Positions 6,964 through 13,575 of a stretch of DNA of 64,000 bases are shown here, in pieces. Both the position numbers and the translations under genes were made by a program. Below the pieces are notes generated by a model. It worked only from the letters and a program-made list of their open reading frames with translations. It did not search any database and was not told the DNA's origin. The DNA lies in NCBI GenBank assembly GCA_910579525.1, contig CAJTUK010000001.1, positions 62,001-126,000 of the forward strand. The letters are read 5' to 3'. Position 1 is the first letter of the stretch; each line of letters opens with the position of its first letter. Source of the stretch: an uncultured Christensenella sp. (GTDB lineage: Bacteria; Bacillota; Clostridia; Christensenellales; Borkfalkiaceae).

Positions 6964-7401
6964 TTAAATTTCGTATATAATTGTAACCGGACCGTCGTTA
7001 TGCTGTTCTATATGCATATCCGCACCGAAACAGCCCGTTTTCGTTTTAACGATACGATTGGTTTCACTTGCAAAACTATCGAATAATTTTGCGGTTTCCG
7101 CATTTGCAGGAGCCGCTGCGGAAAAATTCGGGCGATTGCCGTGTGAAGAATCTCCGCATAACGTAAAATTAGGAACCAAAAGAATCTCACCGCCGATATC
7201 TTTGACAGACAAATTCATTTTATCGTTTGAATCTGAAAAAATACGCAACGCCGCAATTTTTTTTGCAAACTTTTCGGCGGTTACTTGTTTATCTTCTTTA
7301 CCAATTCCTAAAAATACGACGAGTCCGCAACCTATGGACGAGTAAACTTTTCCGTCCACGGAAAGCGCCGCGCCTGTAACCCGTTGAATAACGGCACGCA
7401 T
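6964..7401 (-). CDS. dtd: D-aminoacyl-tRNA deacylase with altered active-site motif
   Basis: A 145-residue DTD, which removes D-amino acids (and glycine from tRNA-Ala) from mischarged tRNA. The N-terminus MRAVIQRVTGA and the C-terminal Gly-cisPro motif NDGPVT (134-139) are canonical. The other hallmark, normally SQFTL, reads PNFTL at residues 77-81, so the Ser-Gln pair is replaced by Pro-Asn. Animal ATD proteins also have Pro at the first position (PQATL). The ATG overlaps the efp stop by one base (TAATG), making it the last gene of pepP-efp-dtd. Confidence 0.93.
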   Translation of the reverse strand: MRAVIQRVTGAALSVDGKVYSSIGCGLVVFLGIGKEDKQVTAEKFAKKIAALRIFSDSNDKMNLSVKDIGGEILLVPNFTLCGDSSHGNRPNFSAAAPANAETAKLFDSFASETNRIVKTKTGCFGADMHIEQHNDGPVTIIYEI

Positions 7402-7976
7402 TATTTTCCTACGCGCGACATATACTCGCCGGTGCGGGTATCAATACGGATTGTTTCGCCTTCTTCAACGAACATAGGCACCTGAATGGTTGCTCCCGTT
7501 TCGACAACGGCGTTTTTCATTGCGTTGGTGGCGGTGTTTCCTTTAACTCCGGGTTCGCACTCGGTAATTTTGAGCTCAACAAAATTTTCGGGTTCAACCG
7601 AAAAAGCGGTTCCGTTCAAGGATTTTACTGTTACGGTATCGTTCTCTTTAATATATTTGAGCGCGTCTTCTACTTGCGAAAGATTTAAAGTAATCATATC
7701 AAACGTATCGGGGTCCATAAAATAATAGAACTCGCCGTCGGTATAAGAATAGGTCATCTTCTTCGTTTCAACCTGCGCGGTTTCGAGCTTTGCCGTAGGG
7801 TTAAAAGTTACGTCGGAAAGAACTTGTCCAGTAACGACGTTTTTGAGCGTAGCCCTTACGAAAGCGGCGCCTTTGCCGGGTTTAACGTGCTGAAATTCGG
7901 TAACGGTATAAACGCCTTTACCGTTATATTCGAATGTAGCGCCCTTTCTTATATCGCCTGCTAAAATAGATGCCAT
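7401..7976 (-). CDS. efp: Translation elongation factor P
   Basis: A 191-residue EF-P, which relieves ribosome stalling at polyproline. It has the KOW-like N-domain with the tip loop KPGKGAA (Lys35 at the modified position) and two OB domains; the C-terminal TGEYMSRVGK is typical. The length is close to the usual 185-188. An AAGGAG Shine-Dalgarno precedes the ATG. The gene lies 55 bp after pepP, the usual Firmicute arrangement. No modification enzyme is adjacent. Confidence 0.97.
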   Translation of the reverse strand: MASILAGDIRKGATFEYNGKGVYTVTEFQHVKPGKGAAFVRATLKNVVTGQVLSDVTFNPTAKLETAQVETKKMTYSYTDGEFYYFMDPDTFDMITLNLSQVEDALKYIKENDTVTVKSLNGTAFSVEPENFVELKITECEPGVKGNTATNAMKNAVVETGATIQVPMFVEEGETIRIDTRTGEYMSRVGK

Positions 7977-8031
7977 AGTAATGTTCTCCTTGAATATTAA
8001 GTAATTTATATGTGTGCGGAACCCCGCTTGT

Positions 8032-9081
8032 TTACAAGACGATTAATTTTTTGTCTGAATCGGTAAGACTTACGACTTTGCCGTTTACGAGCGACACGGT
8101 GTCCTCTATTCTGATGCCGAATTTTCCCTCAAAATAAACTCCCGGTTCATCAGAAAAAACCATTCCGTTCTCTAAAACATGCGGGGTTCTGGGTGAAAGA
8201 AAAGGATATTCATGAATATTTACACCGATGCCGTGCCCCAGAGAATGCGTAAAAAATTTATCCAAACCGCAATCGGCAAGATAATCACGAGCAACCGCGT
8301 CGGCTTCTTTACCCGTCATTCCGGCAGTAACATTTTCTTTTACGAGCATATGCGCTTTTAACACAGAATCGTATGCATTAATAAACTCGCCGTGTTTTCC
8401 GTCGTTACCGAAAAGAAAGGTTCTGGTACAATCCGAACAATAACCGTTATACCTGCAACCGAAATCTATCAGCACGGCGTCTCCGAACTTCAACGTCGCT
8501 TCGCCTGTCTCGTGATGAGGAACGCTCGTGTTTTTACCGAATGCCACTATTGTGGGGAAGCTTGTTCCGCTCGCCCCGTATAATCTCATCAAATACTCAA
8601 GTTCGGCAGCAACTCTTGTTTCGGTCATTCCTTCTTTAATTCTGGGAAGCAATTCACAAAACGCTTTATCGGTAATTTCGCAAGCTCTTTTTATATTTTC
8701 AATCTCATAAGATTGCTTCAAAGACATTGCCCGTTCAAAGGCGTTTCCGCTGTCTACAACTTTTAATCCTAAATCGATAAGCTTTTTATAGTTTGGATAA
8801 GGCGTATAAGCAAGCGGAACGGCAACTTCTTTATATCCCTTCAATATGTCTTCAAGTTTACCTTTAAACTGCTTTACTTCGATTTCACTACCGCAAAGCG
8901 CGCTTTTAGATGCTTCCAAATAGCGAGCGTCGGTATAAAATACGCTTCCGCTCTTATCGCTCAATACGTATCCGAAAGATGTTGACAAACCGGTCAGATA
9001 CTGCCGCAAATCGGATTGCTCCGTCAAAACCGCTTCGGCGCCGACCAATTTATAAATTTTTTCAGCGTTTGTATGCATCAT
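8032..9081 (-). CDS. pepP: M24B Xaa-Pro aminopeptidase
   Basis: A 349-residue cytosolic metallopeptidase that cleaves N-terminal residues ahead of proline. After a creatinase-type N-domain, the pita-bread domain shows all five metal ligands: IDFGC, SDCTRTF (two Asp), HSLGHGIG (His), SDEPGVY (Glu) and RIEDTV (Glu). It is monomer-sized like Bacillus YqhT. It leads the pepP-efp-dtd operon from a perfect promoter lying over the end of the upstream gene. Two ATGs are adjacent (9081, 9078); AAAGG lies 6-7 nt upstream. Confidence 0.93.
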   Translation of the reverse strand: MMHTNAEKIYKLVGAEAVLTEQSDLRQYLTGLSTSFGYVLSDKSGSVFYTDARYLEASKSALCGSEIEVKQFKGKLEDILKGYKEVAVPLAYTPYPNYKKLIDLGLKVVDSGNAFERAMSLKQSYEIENIKRACEITDKAFCELLPRIKEGMTETRVAAELEYLMRLYGASGTSFPTIVAFGKNTSVPHHETGEATLKFGDAVLIDFGCRYNGYCSDCTRTFLFGNDGKHGEFINAYDSVLKAHMLVKENVTAGMTGKEADAVARDYLADCGLDKFFTHSLGHGIGVNIHEYPFLSPRTPHVLENGMVFSDEPGVYFEGKFGIRIEDTVSLVNGKVVSLTDSDKKLIVL

Positions 9082-9101
9082 AAAAAACCTTTATCCGAAA
9101 T

Positions 9102-9130
9102 ATTATAACAAATTGCGGACTATATGTCAA
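9102..9130 (-). promoter_or_regulatory. Promoter of pepP-efp-dtd
   Basis: Perfect TTGACA (9130-9125), 17-nt spacer and TATAAT (9107-9102) on the minus strand. It overlaps the last codons of the endonuclease IV-like gene, so it gives this operon its own transcription start inside a long gene run. Confidence 0.9.
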
Positions 9131-9971
9131 GACTATTATAAATACCTTTCATCGTTACGGCGTCGTCTGATTGGGTCCCCGCCGATTCACTCACTATATA
9201 AGGTTCCAATTTAAGTTCCTTTAAAGCGATTGCAAGCGGTTCGAATTCAGGCCCGTATTTTTCATCTTCAAAAGTCAAATGTTTAATCTCGCCTTTTGCA
9301 CCGTACATTATTTTTGAAAAATGAACGTGGAAGTGCTTCACCCTATCGTAACCGAGTTCCGAAACCATAAATTCAAGCCGTTCTTTATAATCGTTTACCG
9401 TTTTTAAACTGCCTTGTTCCCTTGCGTTAATATGACCGAAATCAATTGCGGGAATATAGCAGTTGTCTATTTTACAAAACTCAACGACCTCTTCAAGAGT
9501 ACCTATTTGCGCGATTTTTCCCATAGTCTCGGGACAAAATTTTAAACTTTCATAACCGTTTAAATAGATATAGTCCCGCAAAATTTTTAGCCGTTCAACA
9601 GTTTTAGCCACCGCTTCAAAACGGGTAACTTTGCCTTGCGCCGCAGGATGAAAAACTATTCTTTCACCCCCCATCAGTTTTACGAATTTTGCACTTTGCA
9701 ACACGTAATTGTATGATTTTTGCGCCGCGTCGTCGTCCGGATTCGCAAAATTAATGAAATAAGGCGCGTGAACGCTGATTTCTATTCCTTGTTTTTTAAA
9801 CGCCTCGCCTATGCTTACGGCCTTCGCCTCCGACAATAGAACCCCGCGCCCGAATGAATATTCAAAACAATCGAGTCCTAAATTTTTACAAAATTCTGCC
9901 GACTGCTCGGTATGCTTTAACCCCGACTCGTAAAAGGCTTGCGAGTTACCGCTTGGGCCGAACTTAATCAT
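9120..9971 (-). CDS. Endonuclease IV-like TIM-barrel protein
   Basis: A 283-residue AP-endonuclase family 2 protein. The start is taken at the ATG at 9971, which overlaps the ribF stop in ATGATTAA and has GGAGAGG upstream, rather than the longer frame from 9992. Metal-ligand motifs are visible in order: HAPYFIN, FHPAA, PETMGK, AIDFGH, KHFHVHFS and SESAG. The segment that carries a DxH pair in endonuclease IV reads EIKH, so one zinc ligand may be changed. Clostridia have a conserved family of this type annotated only as a TIM-barrel protein; it may act on abasic DNA or be a sugar isomerase. Confidence 0.75.
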   Translation of the reverse strand: MIKFGPSGNSQAFYESGLKHTEQSAEFCKNLGLDCFEYSFGRGVLLSEAKAVSIGEAFKKQGIEISVHAPYFINFANPDDDAAQKSYNYVLQSAKFVKLMGGERIVFHPAAQGKVTRFEAVAKTVERLKILRDYIYLNGYESLKFCPETMGKIAQIGTLEEVVEFCKIDNCYIPAIDFGHINAREQGSLKTVNDYKERLEFMVSELGYDRVKHFHVHFSKIMYGAKGEIKHLTFEDEKYGPEFEPLAIALKELKLEPYIVSESAGTQSDDAVTMKGIYNSLDI

Positions 9972-11427
9972 TAACCTCTCCGTCGTCTTCACTCGACTCT
10001 ACTGAACATTCTTCTTCATTAGGCAAATCTTCAGCAGTTTCGACTTGTATTTCGTGAATTTCTTCAAAAATCTCTCCGCCATCTTCACTTGACTCTACAG
10101 AACATTCTTCTTCATTAATCGAATCTTCGACGGTTTCAACTTGTGTTTCAAGAATTTCTTCGGTCATGGCATCGTCGGTGCAGTTAATCAATTCTTCTTG
10201 CGACGCCGACACACCTTCAACCGTATCTTCAGAAATTTCTATTTTTTCATCACAAACTTTTTCAGTTTGTTCATACTCTTCCAAAGGGGTTGCAACATCC
10301 GGGCTTTCCGCCAATTCCTGCGTATTTATATCTTCAGATTCACCAATATTTTCAACCGATTCTATGTCAGTTACTTCGTTCAATTCAGCTTCAAACTCAT
10401 CCTCATCGAAAGCCGTTTCTTCTGTTGGCGCTGATTGAGTTACTGTTTCCGACGTTTCTACCGGAACTTCTACGCTTATCGAGGAAACTTCATCAGTTGG
10501 CTTTGTTTGCTCTTCTAATGTAACAGCAAGTTCGCCGTCCATTAAGCAGAGAATATCTTTCGAAAGTTGTTCGCCAAGCTGTTCGGCGCCGTCAAATTTT
10601 TGAATATCACGAAGATAATCGACAAATTCAACTCCGACAGTTTCGCCATAATGCTCTCCCTCGAAATTTTCCAAATAAACCTCAAGAACAGGAGAGTTCT
10701 CGTCAAACGTAGGGCGGGCGCCGTAATTGGCTATACCATCGTAAATATTTTCACCGACCCTACATTTTACTTTATAAACGCCCTCTTTCACGGGATATTT
10801 TTCCGCAGGGAAATCAATATTCATTGTAGGATAACCGACAACCTTGCCGCCCCTGTCTGCGCCGTGAATTACGTTTCCGCTTAAAGAATAGTTCCTTCCG
10901 AGCAATTCACCCGCTCTTCTGACGTCACCGGCGTCAAGCAGTTCCTTTATGCGCGTAGTGCTCACTTTCTCCTCACCGCAAGTAACTTCCTTAACCGACA
11001 TATACCATACAGAATTTTCCTCGTCGTCGGCATAAGACTTAAGCGTAGACGATTTACCCTTTTTGCCTTGACCGAATTTGAAATCTTTTCCGCTCATATA
11101 AGCTTTAAGGTTGAGCTTGTCTTCAAGTTGCTCTAAAAATTCGAGAGGTTTAATTTTTTTGAAATCTTCGTTAAAATCGATTTTAAGAACAAATTTAACA
11201 TTATACTGTTCAAGGAACGCAATCCTTTCTTCAAATGAATAGAGCTGTTTCCCACCCTTACCTTCCGAAAACATCATTACGCCCAAATCAAGCCCGTTAA
11301 TTTTTGCCTGAAGTTTCGCTTTTTTCAATAGCTCGGCGTGTCCGACGTGCAATCCGTCAAAACAACCCAGCACAAGCAAACAGGGGAAATCGTACTCGTC
11401 TTCACCGAACCTGACAATTTCTAACAT
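9964..11427 (-). CDS. ribF: Riboflavin kinase/FAD synthetase with long acidic tail
   Basis: Bifunctional enzyme making FMN and FAD. The N-terminal adenylyltransferase has GCFDGLHVGH (residues 21-30), VSTTRIK and a 6-GRNY junction; the flavokinase domain has VIHGADRGGKVVGYPTMNID (about 187-205) and NYGARPTF. Normal RibF ends near residue 300. This one continues to 487 with a Glu/Asp/Ser/Thr/Val-rich segment with almost no Lys or Arg. Within it, a unit of about 32 residues is repeated in tandem (about 428-459 and 460-487; ECSVESSED in both). The tail is predicted to be disordered. It lies between truB (7-bp overlap) and the endonuclease IV-like gene. Confidence 0.95.
   Translation of the reverse strand: MLEIVRFGEDEYDFPCLLVLGCFDGLHVGHAELLKKAKLQAKINGLDLGVMMFSEGKGGKQLYSFEERIAFLEQYNVKFVLKIDFNEDFKKIKPLEFLEQLEDKLNLKAYMSGKDFKFGQGKKGKSSTLKSYADDEENSVWYMSVKEVTCGEEKVSTTRIKELLDAGDVRRAGELLGRNYSLSGNVIHGADRGGKVVGYPTMNIDFPAEKYPVKEGVYKVKCRVGENIYDGIANYGARPTFDENSPVLEVYLENFEGEHYGETVGVEFVDYLRDIQKFDGAEQLGEQLSKDILCLMDGELAVTLEEQTKPTDEVSSISVEVPVETSETVTQSAPTEETAFDEDEFEAELNEVTDIESVENIGESEDINTQELAESPDVATPLEEYEQTEKVCDEKIEISEDTVEGVSASQEELINCTDDAMTEEILETQVETVEDSINEEECSVESSEDGGEIFEEIHEIQVETAEDLPNEEECSVESSEDDGEVND
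9985..10170 (-). repeat. 96-nt tandem duplication in the ribF tail
   Basis: The segment starting GAACATTCTTCTTCATTA at 10004 recurs at 10100, a period of 96 nt (32 codons), with strong similarity over nearly the whole unit. It encodes the duplicated acidic block and is in frame. Confidence 0.85.
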
Positions 11428-12263
11428 AATTTTGTCCTCACTTTTAATAATGATTGTTTAACCTCGGCAAGCCCGTAAAAGGAGCCGTTCTTATATATTT
11501 TATAAACGCCGTCCGCCTTTAATGACGGAACGGGTAAACCGTTGAAAAGTTTAAACGATTCCGAATCGTTTGGGAATATACTCTCAAACGGCAATATACT
11601 GTCCGTAGGAATAATATAACTTTCTATATTTTCTTTATTAAGTGAATGTGTGCAAACCGAATTATCAACCGTAAAAACTCCGCTTGATACTCTTTGAAGC
11701 GCACTCATAACCGCACAGGTTCCTAACCGCTTTGCTATGTCGCGCGCAAGCGATCTGATATACGTGCCGCCGCCACATTCTATTTCAAACTGAAAAACAT
11801 CGCCGTCTTGTCCCAAAATGTCTATCGAATATATTTTTACAAGTTTTGGTTCAAGTTCGAATTCCACTCCCGCACGGGCCAATTCGTAACCGCGCCTGCC
11901 CGCGATATTTTTTGCGCTGTACTTCGGCGGCACCTGAAAGATATCACCGACAAATTCGCCTAAAACATCTTTAATTTGAGCATATTTCGGCACGAATCCC
12001 GCATTTTCGGTAACGCAACCAGTAATATCCAACGTATCGCTATCTATCCCGAAACGGAATTCCGCAACATATTTTTTACGCTTGTCCAACATATAGTCGA
12101 ACAGTCTTGACGCATTACCCACTGCAATAGGTAGCACCCCCGAAGCCATAGGGTCAAGCGTACCCATATGCCCGCACGGCATACCGGTAAGTTTTTTTAT
12201 AATTGCCACTTCTCGAGCGGAACTCACGCCGCAAGCCTTATTTACGTTAATAAAACCCGTCAT
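11421..12263 (-). CDS. truB: tRNA pseudouridine-55 synthase TruB
   Basis: A 280-residue TruB that makes pseudouridine 55 in the tRNA T-loop. The start is the ATG at 12263, which overlaps the nrnA stop (ATGA); the longer frame from 12329 would overlap nrnA by 70 bp. Motif I is KACGVSSAREV, motif II GHMGTLDPMASGVLPI with the catalytic Asp near residue 38, then KKYVAEFRFG and the GGTYIRSLARDI block near 180. The short C-terminal PUA-like region is present. The tRNA-Gly in this window lacks the U55 target. Confidence 0.96.
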   Translation of the reverse strand: MTGFINVNKACGVSSAREVAIIKKLTGMPCGHMGTLDPMASGVLPIAVGNASRLFDYMLDKRKKYVAEFRFGIDSDTLDITGCVTENAGFVPKYAQIKDVLGEFVGDIFQVPPKYSAKNIAGRRGYELARAGVEFELEPKLVKIYSIDILGQDGDVFQFEIECGGGTYIRSLARDIAKRLGTCAVMSALQRVSSGVFTVDNSVCTHSLNKENIESYIIPTDSILPFESIFPNDSESFKLFNGLPVPSLKADGVYKIYKNGSFYGLAEVKQSLLKVRTKLC

Positions 12264-13222
12264 AAATTTTGATATACCGCGTAAGTCAGTCTGTCGAGCA
12301 CCTCTTCCAATGTACCGAAAATCATACAACCGCTTGCAAGAATGTGTCCGCCGCCGCCAAACGCAGCCGCAAGCGAACTCACGTTTACCTTCCCTTTGCT
12401 TCTTAAAGAAACTTTATATTGATTTTCTTTAAATTCCATTACCGAAGCCGCAACTTCGACCCCGTCAACTGAAAGAGGGAAATCAACGAATCCTTCTGTT
12501 GAATCGCCGGTCGCGCCTGTTGAATCAAAATCTTCTCGGTTAATTACTATATACGCAAATTTATCTTCAAGCGCGAACTTCAATTTGTTTACTACACGCC
12601 CGTACAATAGGGCGCGCGTTTTAGTTTGCCTGCTGTACATATTATAATTTATAAGATGTACGTCTGCGCCTTTACCCCGCAGATATGCCGCAGTTTCGTA
12701 CGTTTTAGGCGTCACGTCTTTATGCGTAAAGTTACCGCTGTCGGTTATCAATCCGAGCATAAGAAGATTTGCAATCTCATCATTAACTTCAAATCCCGAT
12801 CGCCTGATTATTTCCGTCATTATTTCACACGTTGCAGGGCAAACTTCGACATAATTAATATTTGCATAGCCGTCGTTTGAAACATGATGATCGATATTCA
12901 AAGTAATACCGCTGAATTTCTGGAAATACTTTGAAAAACTACCCAAGCGCTGTACGTCGGCGCAGTCCACGCTTATAAGCGTATCGAATTTGTCGCCGGT
13001 AAGAGAATTTTTCAACTCTCTTACAGCAGGGAGAAAAGAAAATTTTTCTGGTGACGGGTCGTCACAGAATAAATAGGCATTTTTACCTGCAGACCTTAAT
13101 GCAAGGACTAAAGCCAACCCGCTCCCCAAAGCGTCACCGTCAGGACGAATATGACAAAAAACTCCCGCCGTTTTTGTATTTTTTAACTTTTCGGTTATCG
13201 CTTCTACTGAATTATTTTTCAT
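12260..13222 (-). CDS. nrnA: Bifunctional nanoRNase/pAp phosphatase NrnA
   Basis: A 320-residue DHH-DHHA1 phosphoesterase that degrades nanoRNA and pAp. HIRPDGDALGS (near 26), SVDCAD, LNIDHHVSN (DHH motif near 112) and LITDSGNF give the Mn-binding site. The C-terminal DHHA1 domain has AAFGGGGH. The ATG at 13222 is preferred over a TTG nine bases upstream because neither has a clear Shine-Dalgarno and ATG is the stronger start; both overlap the end of rbfA, so translation is coupled. The rbfA-nrnA-truB order is standard in Firmicutes. Confidence 0.95.
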   Translation of the reverse strand: MKNNSVEAITEKLKNTKTAGVFCHIRPDGDALGSGLALVLALRSAGKNAYLFCDDPSPEKFSFLPAVRELKNSLTGDKFDTLISVDCADVQRLGSFSKYFQKFSGITLNIDHHVSNDGYANINYVEVCPATCEIMTEIIRRSGFEVNDEIANLLMLGLITDSGNFTHKDVTPKTYETAAYLRGKGADVHLINYNMYSRQTKTRALLYGRVVNKLKFALEDKFAYIVINREDFDSTGATGDSTEGFVDFPLSVDGVEVAASVMEFKENQYKVSLRSKGKVNVSSLAAAFGGGGHILASGCMIFGTLEEVLDRLTYAVYQNL

Positions 13223-13574
13223 CTTTTTCAAGATTTAACAATATTTTATCTATCTTTTCACCGTACTCCATACTTCCGTCTTTTTTTATACGGAGCTCTG
13301 GAACGGTACGCAAATGCATAACTTGCGCTAACTCATGGCGTATAAGACCGGCGTTTTCTTTAATGATATTAAAACTGTTTTCCGCGCGAGCCTCGTCTGT
13401 ATCAAAAATACTGATATACACCTTTGCACTCTTCAAATCCGGGGCGACGTCTACTTCGGTTACGCTGATAACCTTTGATAATTCGGGAAATTCAAACCGA
13501 AGTTTCCCCGATATTACTCCGTATATTTCTTTTTGAAATTCGCCGGCAAGGCGTTCTCCTCTGACTCCCTTCAT
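13212..13574 (-). CDS. rbfA: Ribosome-binding factor A
   Basis: A 120-residue KH-fold protein that helps mature the 16S rRNA 5' end in 30S assembly. Recognisable segments are the N-terminal RGERLAGEFQKEI, VTEVDVAPDLKSAKVYISI in the centre and the C-terminal LRTVPELRIKKDGS. The start codon follows the infB stop directly, and an AGGA lying across that stop serves as its ribosome-binding site. Confidence 0.95.
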   Translation of the reverse strand: MKGVRGERLAGEFQKEIYGVISGKLRFEFPELSKVISVTEVDVAPDLKSAKVYISIFDTDEARAENSFNIIKENAGLIRHELAQVMHLRTVPELRIKKDGSMEYGEKIDKILLNLEKDEK

Positions 13575-13575
13575 A

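Noticed and set aside
9985..10170. Direct repeats that could suggest a CRISPR array
   Set aside because: Only two units, 96 nt apart, in frame inside ribF and encoding a repeated peptide; there are no spacers and no cas genes.
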